Source of the DNA: Nocardiopsis sp. NRRL B-16309
GTDB lineage: Bacteria > Actinomycetota > Actinomycetes > Streptosporangiales > Streptosporangiaceae
Assembly: GCF_001279585.1 (NCBI RefSeq)
Contig: NZ_LGEC01000084.1
Coordinates: forward strand, 1-64,000
Direction of reading: 5' to 3'
DNA length: 64,000 bases
Both the position numbers and the translations under genes were made by a program. The notes under the pieces were generated by a model that was not told the origin of the DNA, did no database searches, and saw only the letters and a list, made by a program, of their open reading frames with translations. Positions 1 to 6,981 of this stretch are shown here, in pieces. Positions within the stretch are counted from its first letter, which is position 1, and each line of letters begins with the position of its first letter.

Positions 1-168
1 ATCGACATGACCAAGGCGCACGTGTGGGACTCCTCGGCCGTGGCCGCCCTGGACCAGGTCACCGAGCACTTCCGCAAGCACGGGGTGGAGGTCGAGATCG
101 TCGGCCTCAACGAGCCCAGCGCCTCGCTGCACCAGGAGTTGACGGGCACCCTCAACGGCGGCCACTGA
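1..168 (+). CDS. C-terminal fragment of a STAS-domain anion transporter (SulP-like), cut by window start
   Basis: The reading frame is open from the first base and stops with TGA at 166-168, giving the last 55 residues of a protein whose start lies outside the window. The fragment has the alternating strand/helix pattern of the end of a STAS domain: a Trp-Asp-Ser-Ser-Ala-Val-Ala-Ala-Leu-Asp stretch, then a helix, then a strand reading Val-Glu-Ile-Val-Gly-Leu-Asn. This matches the cytoplasmic STAS domain that closes SulP-family sulfate/bicarbonate transporters. A stand-alone anti-sigma antagonist would look similar, so the transporter assignment is an inference. A strong hairpin follows 12 bases after the stop. 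Confidence 0.6.
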   Translation: MDMTKAHVWDSSAVAALDQVTEHFRKHGVEVEIVGLNEPSASLHQELTGTLNGGH

Positions 169-179
169 GCCGCCGGTGC

Positions 180-208
180 ACGGCCCGCCGGGGTTCCCGG
201 CGGGCCGT
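180..208 (+). terminator. Hairpin terminator after the STAS-domain gene
   Basis: A perfect 13-bp stem (180-192 with 196-208) closes a 3-nt loop directly after the stop codon. There is no U-tract, which is usual for actinobacterial terminators. Confidence 0.7.
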
Positions 209-360
209 TCGCGTGTCCGGGGCCGGTCCCGAGCCCGGCGGTCGGTGCCCGGTGCCCCGGAACGCGCGGCCCGCGCCCGGGCCTTCCGAGCCGCCTCGGA
301 CCCGGGCCGGTACCGAGGATCCGGTCCCGAGCGGAGCGGTCGGAGCGACCGCGCGGCGGT

Positions 361-417
361 GGTTGTTATCGGTGCTATCGAACCGGTGTTGCCACTGATT
401 ATTACCGGTGTTATCGT
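361..417 (+). promoter_or_regulatory. Promoter with two direct repeats upstream of the aldo/keto reductase
   Basis: The gap 169-474 is GC-rich except for this AT-richer block. TTGCCA (389-394) and TATCGT (412-417) are 17 bp apart and form a sigma-70-like promoter. Two copies of a 20-bp repeat with 16 identical positions lie at 361-380 and 397-416. The second copy covers the spacer and the -10 box, so a repressor bound there would block RNA polymerase. Two ACCGGT hexamers (382-387, 404-409) add further symmetry. The rest of the gap shows only the terminator at 180-208. Confidence 0.5.
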
Positions 418-474
418 CATAGTGTTTCCATTGATTCGGCGTGCCGTCCGGCACCCGTCGACCAAGGGATCACC

Positions 475-1476
475 ATGCACAAGCGCACCCTGGGCACCAC
501 CGGCCCCACCGTGTCCGCTCTCGGACTCGGCACGATGGGCATGTCCGCCCTCTACGGACCCGCCGACGAGGGCGAGAGCATCGCCACCATCCACGCCGCG
601 CTCGACGCCGGAGTCACCCTGCTCGACACGGGCGACTTCTACGGCCAAGGACACAACGAGCTCCTCATCCGCGAGGCCCTGCGCACCCGCCGCCGCGAGG
701 ACGCCGTGATCAGTGTCAAGTTCGGTGCGCGGACCGAGCCCTCCGGCGCCTTCCAGAACGCGGCGTACGACACCACGCCGTCGGCGGTCAGGGACCGCAT
801 CGGGTACACCCTGCGCCGCCTGGGTACCGACCACGTCGACATCTACCGTCCCGCCCGCCTCAATCCCGACGTGCCCATCGAGGACACCGTCGGCGCCATC
901 GCCGAACTGGTCGAGGCCGGGTACGTCCGCCACATCGGGCTGTCCGAGGTCGGCGCCCAGACCCTGCGCCGAGCCGCGGCCGTGCACCCCATCGCCGACC
1001 TTCAGATCGAGTACTCCCTGCTCTCGCGCGGCGTCGAGGACGGCATCCTGCCCGCCGCACGTGAGCTGGGCACCGCCGTCACCGCCTACGGGGTGCTCTC
1101 CCGCGGTCTGCTCTCGGGCCACTGGAGCCCGGAGCGCGAGCTGCCCGCCGGCGACTTCCGAGCCGTCAGCCCCCGCTTCCAGGGCGGGAACCTCGCCGCG
1201 AACCTGCGCCTGGTGGAGGCGCTGCGGGCGGTCGCCGAGCCACTGGAGGCCACCGTCGCGCAGGTCGCCGTCGCCTGGGTGCTCTCCCGGGGCGAGGACG
1301 TCGTGCCCCTGGTGGGCGCCCGCCGCCGCGACCGCCTGGCCGAGTCCCTGGCCGGAGCGGAGCTCACCCTGTCCCCGGCCGACCTGGCCGCGATCGAGGA
1401 GGCGGTCCCGCCCGGATCGGCGGCCGGGCAGCGCTACGCGGCGCCGCAGATGGCCGTTCTCGACAGTGAGCGCTGA
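475..1476 (+). CDS. Aldo/keto reductase family protein with catalytic His replaced
   Basis: A 333-residue cytosolic TIM-barrel protein of the aldo/keto reductase superfamily, expected to use NADPH. The first Met follows AAGGGA at a good distance. The N-terminus carries the usual strand ending in Leu-Gly-Thr-Met-Gly-Met. The active-site Asp and Tyr fall at residues 51 and 56 in a Leu-Asp-Thr-Gly-Asp-Phe-Tyr-Gly motif, and Lys is at 82. The catalytic His expected near residue 127 is replaced: where relatives have Tyr-Tyr-Gln-His-Arg, this protein has Tyr-Arg-Pro-Ala-Arg. I recall the same substitution in other bacterial homologues, so it is probably a subfamily trait and not damage. The C-terminal cofactor-binding part is intact. 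The substrate is unknown. It stands alone behind its own promoter. Confidence 0.85.
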   Translation: MHKRTLGTTGPTVSALGLGTMGMSALYGPADEGESIATIHAALDAGVTLLDTGDFYGQGHNELLIREALRTRRREDAVISVKFGARTEPSGAFQNAAYDTTPSAVRDRIGYTLRRLGTDHVDIYRPARLNPDVPIEDTVGAIAELVEAGYVRHIGLSEVGAQTLRRAAAVHPIADLQIEYSLLSRGVEDGILPAARELGTAVTAYGVLSRGLLSGHWSPERELPAGDFRAVSPRFQGGNLAANLRLVEALRAVAEPLEATVAQVAVAWVLSRGEDVVPLVGARRRDRLAESLAGAELTLSPADLAAIEEAVPPGSAAGQRYAAPQMAVLDSER

Positions 1477-1510
1477 CCCCCACGCACCCGCTCGCCGGGA
1501 CAAAACCCTT

Positions 1511-1539
1511 TGTGGCGCGGGGGAGCGCACCTCCATAGT
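1511..1539 (+). promoter_or_regulatory. Promoter of the RNA ligase gene
   Basis: TTGTGG (1511-1516) and CATAGT (1534-1539) are separated by 17 bp. A transcript starting near 1546 would carry a leader of about 45 nt with GGAGGA just before the ATG. Confidence 0.4.
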
Positions 1540-1591
1540 GGGTGTGCCCCGGGCGCCGGCCGAAGGCGTCCACAGCACATGGAGGAGCACC

Positions 1592-2671
1592 ATGTCCACC
1601 CTCCGGGTCACGGCCGAGCGCCTCACGGTCCACCCGCACCCCGACGCCGACGCGCTGGAGCTCGCGCAGGTGGGCCTGTACCGCGCGGTCGTGGCCAAGG
1701 GCGCCTACCGCACGGGCGACTGGGCCGTCTACATCCCCGAGAACGCCGTGCTGCCCGACGACCTCATCGAGGAACTGGGACTGACCGGACGCCTGGCCGG
1801 GTCCAAGCGCAACCGCGTACGGGCGATCCGGCTGCGCGGTGAGCTCTCCCAGGGCCTGGTGTGCCGACCCGGTCGGCTGGCCGGCGTGGACCTGGCGGCG
1901 GCCCACGGTGCCGGGACCGACTTCGCCGCGGACCTCGGCGTGACCAAGTGGGTGCCGGAGATCCCGCTCCACATGAGCGGTGACATCGTCCCCGCGCCGG
2001 ACCTGCTGCCCTGGATCGACGTGGAGAACGTCAAGCGCTACCCGGACGTCTTCGAGCCCGGCGAGCCCGTCGTGGCGACGGAGAAGATCCACGGAACGGC
2101 GTGCCTGTTCACGTTCGTGTCCGAGACCGGGGAGGAGTTCGTCTCCTCCAAGGGCTTCGCGTCACGGGGCCACGGCCTGGCCCGGGCGGAGGACAACCTC
2201 TACTGGAGGGCGGTGACCGCCCACGGCGTGCCGAAGGCGGCGCGCGAGATCGCCGAGCGGTACGGGGCCGCCCGGGTGGGCGTCTTCGGCGAGGTGTTCG
2301 GCGCGGGAGTGCAGGACCTGGCCTACGGGGAGTCCGGCCGGAGCGAGCGGCCCGGCTACGCGGTGTTCGACGTGGCCATGGAACTCTCCGGGCAGCGGGT
2401 GTGGGTCGACGCCGCCGAACTGCACGAACTCCTGGAGTCGGTGGGCCTGCCCGCCGTGCCCCGGCTGTTCGAGGGCCCCTACGACGCCGACGCGCTGCTG
2501 GCCGCGGCGGGCGGGGCGGAGACGTGGAGCGGCCGGTCCGCGCACCTGCGCGAGGGGCTGGTGGTCCGCCCCGCCCGCGAGCGCCGCTCCGAGGTGCTCG
2601 ACGGCCGGGCCATCGTCAAGGTGGTCTCCGACGACTACCTGACGCGCAGGGGCGGCACCGAGTACGAGTGA
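1592..2671 (+). CDS. RNA ligase, Deinococcus DraRnl (Rnl5) type
   Basis: A 359-residue ATP-dependent RNA ligase, which seals RNA nicks through a covalent lysyl-AMP intermediate. An N-terminal OB-like domain (about residues 1-120) precedes the nucleotidyltransferase domain, the reverse of the usual order and the hallmark of the DraRnl family. Motif I is Lys-Ile-His-Gly-Thr, with the nucleophile at Lys165. Motif IV appears as Glu-Gly-Leu-Val-Val-Arg-Pro and motif V as Ile-Val-Lys-Val near the C-terminus. The ATG at 1592 is chosen because GGAGGA lies 5 bases upstream and the domain begins immediately after it. No RNA-end-healing enzyme is encoded nearby, so its RNA repair partners are unknown. 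Confidence 0.9.
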   Translation: MSTLRVTAERLTVHPHPDADALELAQVGLYRAVVAKGAYRTGDWAVYIPENAVLPDDLIEELGLTGRLAGSKRNRVRAIRLRGELSQGLVCRPGRLAGVDLAAAHGAGTDFAADLGVTKWVPEIPLHMSGDIVPAPDLLPWIDVENVKRYPDVFEPGEPVVATEKIHGTACLFTFVSETGEEFVSSKGFASRGHGLARAEDNLYWRAVTAHGVPKAAREIAERYGAARVGVFGEVFGAGVQDLAYGESGRSERPGYAVFDVAMELSGQRVWVDAAELHELLESVGLPAVPRLFEGPYDADALLAAAGGAETWSGRSAHLREGLVVRPARERRSEVLDGRAIVKVVSDDYLTRRGGTEYE

Positions 2672-2741
2672 GGCCTCGGGGCGCCGGGGCGGGTCCGGTG
2701 TCGGCGAGTGGGGCCGCCTGCGGACCGCGGGCGCCGAAGGC

Positions 2742-2812
2742 CGGTGCCCCTTCGTCGTCGCTTCCGCCCGGCTCTCGGGCTAGCGGGCTCTCGGGGCTCG
2801 CGGGCGGCACCG
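2742..2812 (+). repeat. Dispersed 71-nt element, copy C
   Basis: CGGTGCC (2742-2748) pairs with GGCACCG (2806-2812). Immediately inside the left arm is CCTTCGTCGTCGCTTC, shared with the copy at 39177. The length matches copies A, B1 and B2 (72, 75 and 74 nt), but the interior has diverged from A and B2. The right arm overlaps the stem of the terminator at 2804-2841, so the two pairings exclude each other. Confidence 0.5.
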
Positions 2813-2841
2813 TGCGTCCGGACCCGGACGCACGGTGCCGC
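2804..2841. terminator. Bidirectional terminator between RNA ligase and PRC-barrel operon
   Basis: A perfect 17-bp stem (2804-2820 with 2825-2841) and 4-nt loop lie between two convergent transcription units, so it can serve both. Confidence 0.8.
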
Positions 2842-2845
2842 GCCC

Positions 2846-3184
2846 TCAGACCCGGCCGTGGCCGTGTCCGCGCCAGGCGCGCAGATCCGTCGAGGCCACG
2901 CGCGCCCGGACCGGATCGGCCGGGTCCGCGATGTCCTCCCAGGCCAGATAGCGCTCATGGCGCCGCATCCACCGCAGTACACGGTGCCACGGGGTGGGCG
3001 GTTCGAGCGTTCCCCCGTACCCGAAGCGCCCGGCGACGGTGTGCCTGCCCACCACGAGGCCGACGACCTCGTACCGGCCCTCCCGGGTACGGCGGACCAC
3101 GACGTCCTGCACCGTGCCCAGGCTCCGGCCGTCCCGGTCGAGCGCGGGTCGGCCGATCAGGTCACTCACCAGCGTCGTCGCCAC
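2846..3184 (-). CDS. PRC-barrel domain protein (last gene of the NRAMP operon)
   Basis: A small PRC-barrel protein of 112 residues from the GTG at 3184; an ATG at 3214 would add 10 residues. The beta-barrel begins Leu-Val-Ser-Asp-Leu-Ile-Gly-Arg-Pro and includes Asp-Gly-Arg-Ser-Leu-Gly-Thr-Val. A Trp- and Arg-rich C-terminus follows. I prefer GTG 3184 because AGGAG lies 7 bases before it, whereas nothing precedes the ATG. Either start overlaps the preceding gene, and a third GTG at 3169 would overlap it by only 8 bases. PRC-barrel domains occur in photosynthetic reaction-centre H subunits and in RimM and are general protein-interaction modules. The role here is unknown, but translational coupling ties it to the upstream PRC protein and transporter. 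Confidence 0.75.
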   Translation of the reverse strand: MATTLVSDLIGRPALDRDGRSLGTVQDVVVRRTREGRYEVVGLVVGRHTVAGRFGYGGTLEPPTPWHRVLRWMRRHERYLAWEDIADPADPVRARVASTDLRAWRGHGHGRV

Positions 3185-3566
3185 GGCGTGCTCCTGGAAT
3201 ACGTCCGATGACATGGTCGCGCAGCCAGGCCTCCGCGAGGTTCGCCTGCTCGGGCGCGGCCGTGGTCAGGCGGGTGGAGGGGGAGAAGGCCGCGACGTCC
3301 TCCACCGCGATCCGGGCGGGTTCGGAGACGGACGGCCGCAGCCGCCGCATCGCCGACCGCCAGAGGCGGCCCGCGCGTCCGGAGATCCGTGGTCCCAGCG
3401 CGGCGGAGTCGGTGAGCAGCGCGCTCATCACGGGCGGCCCGCCGCCCTCCTCCCAGGTCAGTTCGACGTCGTCGACCTTGCCCGCCGGACGGCCGTCCCC
3501 GTCGATGATCTGCCGGTCCAGCACCACGAAGCCGATGCGGAACGGGGTCTGCTCCTCCACGGTCAC
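3162..3566 (-). CDS. PRC-barrel-like protein coupled to the NRAMP-type transporter
   Basis: 134 residues from a GTG that overlaps the transporter stop codon as GTGA, with GGAGG just upstream. Near the N-terminus the pattern Phe-Val-Val-Leu-Asp-Arg-Gln-Ile-Ile-Asp followed by Gly-Lys-Val-Asp-Asp-Val-Glu-Leu is the first half of a PRC barrel. The C-terminal half is Arg- and Ala-rich and includes a probable helix. There is no signal peptide or membrane segment, so it should be cytosolic. Two adjacent PRC-type proteins behind one transporter suggest a paired accessory role, for example metal handling or control of the transporter. That role is inferred from position only. Confidence 0.75.
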   Translation of the reverse strand: MTVEEQTPFRIGFVVLDRQIIDGDGRPAGKVDDVELTWEEGGGPPVMSALLTDSAALGPRISGRAGRLWRSAMRRLRPSVSEPARIAVEDVAAFSPSTRLTTAAPEQANLAEAWLRDHVIGRIPGARRGDDAGE

Positions 3567-4792
3567 TGTCCTCCCTTCGTGAAGACGAGCAGGGGGATCG
3601 CGGCGAGGGCGAGGGCGAGCATGAACACCAGGTAGAGCGAGGCCAGGATGTTGGTCGCGCGTCCGTTCACCAGGGAGCCCAGGTAGCCGCGGTCGTTGGC
3701 CACCACCAGCACGGGAAGGTAGGTCAGGGGCAGCGTGGTGGCGGACAGGATGACACTGACCTCGGTGACCTTGATGGGGTCGACCGTCGTGAGGATGAGG
3801 GCCGTGGCGGCCACGAAGCCCAGCAGGGTGACCGTGTGGAACCGTGCCGCCCGCACGGGCGCGGTCGTCTTGCCCCAGGTCCAGCCGAAGTACTGCGCGA
3901 TGCTGTAGCCCGCCGCCAGGCCCACCTCCAGGCTGGCACCGAAGGTCGACGCGAAGAAGCCGATCACGGCCAGGATCAGGCCGACCTTGCCCAGGGCCAC
4001 GGCCGCCGGCAGTGCGACCTGGTCGAGTTCGTGCACGTTCACACCCGCCGGGTGGAGCAGGATCGCCGCGCAGGCCATGATCGACAGGGCCAGGAACCCG
4101 CCGAACGGGAAGCCGATGAAGATGTTGGTGCGCGCCTCTCTCAGATCCTCGGCCGTCCACCCCTCCTCCACGGCGCTGGAGGAGAAGAAGAGCACCGTGT
4201 ACGGGGTCATGGCCGCACCGAGCACGAGCACGGCGTAGAACCACCAGGTCGGCCACGGCTCGGTCGGTGGCGGGGCGAAGGAGGTCGCGCTGTCCAGCAG
4301 CGCCCCCCAGTCCGGGCCCAGCCGCCACACGGCGACGGAGAAGACGATGAGCGCCACGCCCAGCAGTCCGTAGGTGCGTTCCATCCCCTGGAAGGGCACA
4401 CGCCAGATGACGAACCAGGACAGGAACGCGGCGACCGGGACCCAGAGCAGGTAGTGGATGCTGCTGGCCAGTTCCAGCGCGAGGGCGATGCCGCCGATGT
4501 TGGCCGCCAGCGTGAGCAGGGTCGCCAGATAGCACGCCAGGAGGTTCACCAGCCCGGCGCGGGCGCCCAGGCGCTCGCGGACGAGGTCGAAGGTCGACCG
4601 GCCGGTCACCACGGTGACGCGCGTCGACATCTCCGTGAACAGCATGACCCCGACGACGCCGACCGGCACGGCCCAGGCCAGGGACATGCCGAACCGCGCG
4701 CCGGAGACGGAGTTGGCGACCAGGTCGCCCACGTCGAGGAAGCCGCCGATCGCGGCGAGAAAGCCCAGGGTGAAGGACAGGAGCCGCTTCAC
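3563..4792 (-). CDS. Divergent NRAMP-family metal ion transporter
   Basis: A 409-residue polytopic membrane protein with about 11 hydrophobic segments and the NRAMP (SLC11) fold pattern. Classical manganese/iron transporters of this family carry Asp-Pro-Gly-Asn in helix 1 and Met-Pro-His in helix 6. Here the corresponding stretches are Asp20-Val-Gly-Asp23 and Thr196-Pro-Tyr198, so the metal-ligating Asn, Met and His are all changed. Non-canonical branches such as the magnesium-transporting NRAMP-related proteins also depart from these signatures, so the ion should not be assumed to be manganese. The GTG at 4792 overlaps the lipoprotein stop codon (GTGA) and follows GGGAG, so expression is coupled to that gene. 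Two PRC-barrel genes are coupled downstream. Confidence 0.85.
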   Translation of the reverse strand: MKRLLSFTLGFLAAIGGFLDVGDLVANSVSGARFGMSLAWAVPVGVVGVMLFTEMSTRVTVVTGRSTFDLVRERLGARAGLVNLLACYLATLLTLAANIGGIALALELASSIHYLLWVPVAAFLSWFVIWRVPFQGMERTYGLLGVALIVFSVAVWRLGPDWGALLDSATSFAPPPTEPWPTWWFYAVLVLGAAMTPYTVLFFSSSAVEEGWTAEDLREARTNIFIGFPFGGFLALSIMACAAILLHPAGVNVHELDQVALPAAVALGKVGLILAVIGFFASTFGASLEVGLAAGYSIAQYFGWTWGKTTAPVRAARFHTVTLLGFVAATALILTTVDPIKVTEVSVILSATTLPLTYLPVLVVANDRGYLGSLVNGRATNILASLYLVFMLALALAAIPLLVFTKGGQ

Positions 4793-5382
4793 ACCGTGCT
4801 CCCGCGGACCGAGCCGAGTCCGTCCGCCGCGGCCCTCAGGCCCCGTTCGGCGTCCCGGACGGCGGCGGTGTCGCCGCGCCGGACGGCGATCCGCAGGGAG
4901 GCGAGCTCCTCCACGGCGTCGGAGGCGAGCGGGACCAGCTGCGCGCGCAGCTCGTCGGAGGCGGGGCCGGGCGGGTGGAGCGACGCGAACGACGCGGCGA
5001 TCGACCGCGCGCGCTCCTCGGCGTGCGTGGCCGTGACGTCGAGGTAGACACCGGGAGCCCGGTCCGCCTCGGCCAGGTCGGCCACGAACAGGCCGGTGCC
5101 CACGGCGGAGAGCAGGCCGACGGCGGAGTGGTGCGCGTCGTGGCGGAAGGCCGCCGTCGTCAGCGCGGGCGCGGTGCAGCCGCCGGCGGCGAGGACGGCC
5201 AGCGCGGTGGCGGCAGCGGCGGCCCATGACCATCGGGGGCGTCGGGCGCGGACGGCGATGGCGATCCCTCCTCGGGCCGTCGGACCGGGACATCCCCATG
5301 GGTGCCCACGGTGATGGAACCCTAACCGAGGGTGGGGGTCGGTCGTCGGATTCGCGTCGGGGGTCGGTCGGGTCGGCGGCAC
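4789..5382 (-). CDS. Exported lipoprotein of unknown function; start uncertain
   Basis: First gene of the leftward NRAMP operon. The protein contains a classical lipoprotein signal: basic residues, a hydrophobic stretch, then Leu-Ala-Ala-Gly-Gly-Cys. After the acylated Cys it is mostly helical, with a His-rich start (Phe-Arg-His-Asp-Ala-His-His). The only conventional in-frame start is GTG at 5382, which would place 42 residues before the signal peptide and none of them look like one. A GGAGG sits 7 bases before an in-frame ATC at 5259; starting there gives an ideal 28-residue lipoprotein signal. I list the conventional start but regard 5259 as a serious alternative. The mature protein matches no family I recognise. 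The position suggests a surface partner of the transporter. Confidence 0.65.
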   Translation of the reverse strand: MPPTRPTPDANPTTDPHPRLGFHHRGHPWGCPGPTARGGIAIAVRARRPRWSWAAAAATALAVLAAGGCTAPALTTAAFRHDAHHSAVGLLSAVGTGLFVADLAEADRAPGVYLDVTATHAEERARSIAASFASLHPPGPASDELRAQLVPLASDAVEELASLRIAVRRGDTAAVRDAERGLRAAADGLGSVRGSTV

Positions 5383-5398
5383 TCTCTTCGTGGCCGAA

Positions 5399-5439
5399 TG
5401 TGGCCTGTATCACACATCGGGCCCCCGTGGGCCTACGGT
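5399..5439 (+). promoter_or_regulatory. Promoter of the flavoprotein gene with a CRP-like site
   Basis: TGTGG-N6-TCACA (5399-5414) differs at one base from the CRP-family consensus TGTGA-N6-TCACA. A TANNNT-type -10 box, TACGGT, lies at 5434-5439. With a start near 5446 the site is centred about 39 bases upstream, the place of a class II activator. The gap 5383-5498 also has to hold the start region of the leftward lipoprotein operon. Confidence 0.4.
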
Positions 5440-5498
5440 GAAGGAAGAGGCCACCGCCCGGCCCCGGGTGGCGCGCCGCCCTGTACGGGGGATGAACG

Positions 5499-6908
5499 AT
5501 GAACGATGCAGCGCACACCGGTATCGCGCCGATCGACCTGCGGCCGCTGAGGCGCACCTTCCACGGCCGCCTCCTGGGCCCCGAGGACCCCGGCTACGAC
5601 GAGGGGCGGCGGGTCTGGAACGGGGCCATCGACCGCAGACCCGCCCTGATCGCCTACTGCACCGACACCGCCGACGTCGTCGAGGCGCTGCGATTAGCCG
5701 CCGGTCAGGGGATGGAGGTCGCCGTCCGCAGCGGCGGCCACAGCTTCCCCGGCCAGTCCCTGAGCGAGGGCGGCGTCGTGATCGACCTGTCCGGGATGCG
5801 AGGGCTGCGCGTGGACCCCGACACCCGGACCGCCCGGGTCCAGGCCGGGGTGCTCATCGGTGAACTCGACGCCGCCACCCAGCTCTTCGGACTCGCCGTG
5901 CCCGCCGGCATCGTCACCCACACCGGACTGGCCGGGCTGACCCTGGGCGGCGGCATCGGCTGGCTCATGCGCAAGTACGGGCTCACCATCGACCAGCTCA
6001 CCGCGGTGGAGATGGTGACGGCCGAGGGCGAGGCCGTCCGCGCCGACGCCACGGAGAACTCCGAGCTGTTCTGGGCCGTGCGCGGCGGCGGGGGCAACTT
6101 CGGCATCGTCACCGAGTTCGAGTTCCGGCTCAACCCGGTCGGCCCCACGGTGCTCGCCGGACCGGTCGTGTGGCGGATGGCCGACTCCGCCCGCCTGCTG
6201 CGCTTCTACCGCGACTGGATCAGGGAGGCACCCGACGACCTCACCACGGCGGTCGTCCACCGGCGCGCTCCGGCCATGGACTACGTGCCGGCCGAGCTGC
6301 GGGGCGCGCCCGTCGTCATGGTCGTCTGCTGCTGGGCGGGTCCGATCGACGCGGGCGAGCGCTTCCTCGCCGCGCTGCGCCGCTTCGGCCGACCCGTGCT
6401 GGACCTGTGCGCGCCGCAGCCCTTCACCCGGTTCCAGGCCATGTTCGACCCCTCCTTCCCGCACGGCCGCTGGTACTACTTCAAGTCCAGGGACGTCGAC
6501 GTGCTCACCGACGAGGTGATCGACCTGACCGCGGACCGGGCGACCCGGTTCACCTCCGCGCTGACCGCCTTCCCGATCTTCCAGCGCGGCGGTGCGCTGG
6601 CCCGCGTCGGGGAGGACGACACCGCGTTCTCCGGGCGCTCGTCGGGCCACACCTTCAACATCAACGCGACCTGCGCGACCGAGGAGGGCTTCGCGCAGGA
6701 GCGCGCCTGGGCCCGCGGCTTCTGGTCCGACCTCGCGCCCCACGAGTCCGGAGCCTACGTCAACTTCCTCATGGAGGAGGGCACCGAACGCGTCCGCGCC
6801 GCCTACGGACAGGCCAAGTACGACCGGCTCGCCGCGATCAAGCGCGCGGTCGATCCCGGCAACGTCTTCCACCTCAACCAGAACATCCCGCCGGCCCCGG
6901 CCGGATGA
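5499..6908 (+). CDS. FAD-dependent oxidoreductase, berberine-bridge (BBE/PCMH) type
   Basis: A 469-residue flavoprotein with an N-terminal PCMH-type FAD-binding domain (about residues 40-215) and a C-terminal BBE domain. His81 in Arg-Ser-Gly-Gly-His-Ser is the expected site of 8-alpha-histidyl FAD linkage. The second attachment Cys of bicovalent members is absent: the loop reads Thr-His-Thr-Gly-Leu-Ala-Gly-Leu-Thr-Leu-Gly-Gly-Gly. The BBE segment ends with Val-Asp-Pro-Gly-Asn-Val-Phe-His, typical of the family. There is no signal peptide. Such enzymes oxidise sugars or alcohols or act in natural-product tailoring; nothing nearby reveals the substrate. The start follows GGGGG at 7 bases. Confidence 0.88.
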   Translation: MNDAAHTGIAPIDLRPLRRTFHGRLLGPEDPGYDEGRRVWNGAIDRRPALIAYCTDTADVVEALRLAAGQGMEVAVRSGGHSFPGQSLSEGGVVIDLSGMRGLRVDPDTRTARVQAGVLIGELDAATQLFGLAVPAGIVTHTGLAGLTLGGGIGWLMRKYGLTIDQLTAVEMVTAEGEAVRADATENSELFWAVRGGGGNFGIVTEFEFRLNPVGPTVLAGPVVWRMADSARLLRFYRDWIREAPDDLTTAVVHRRAPAMDYVPAELRGAPVVMVVCCWAGPIDAGERFLAALRRFGRPVLDLCAPQPFTRFQAMFDPSFPHGRWYYFKSRDVDVLTDEVIDLTADRATRFTSALTAFPIFQRGGALARVGEDDTAFSGRSSGHTFNINATCATEEGFAQERAWARGFWSDLAPHESGAYVNFLMEEGTERVRAAYGQAKYDRLAAIKRAVDPGNVFHLNQNIPPAPAG

Positions 6909-6911
6909 CGA

Positions 6912-6937
6912 CCGGGGGCCGCCGCAGCGGCCCCCGG
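6912..6937. terminator. Hairpin between the convergent flavoprotein and DUF2264 genes
   Basis: An 11-bp perfect stem (6912-6922 with 6927-6937) and 4-nt loop begin 4 bases after the flavoprotein stop. Confidence 0.65.
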
Positions 6938-6939
6938 GC

Positions 6940-6981
6940 CACACGTTCCCCGATCACACGTCCCCGGTCACACGTTCCCCG
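6940..6981. repeat. Three short direct repeats at the 3' end of the DUF2264 gene
   Basis: CACACGTTCCCCG occurs at 6940-6952 and 6969-6981, with a close variant at 6955-6967. The third unit contains the stop codon of the leftward gene, so slippage here could change that gene's C-terminus. Confidence 0.7.

Noticed and set aside
713..1591. Long N-terminal extension of the RNA ligase
   Set aside because: The frame is open upstream only as a shadow of the reductase gene; GGAGGA and domain start fix the ATG at 1592.
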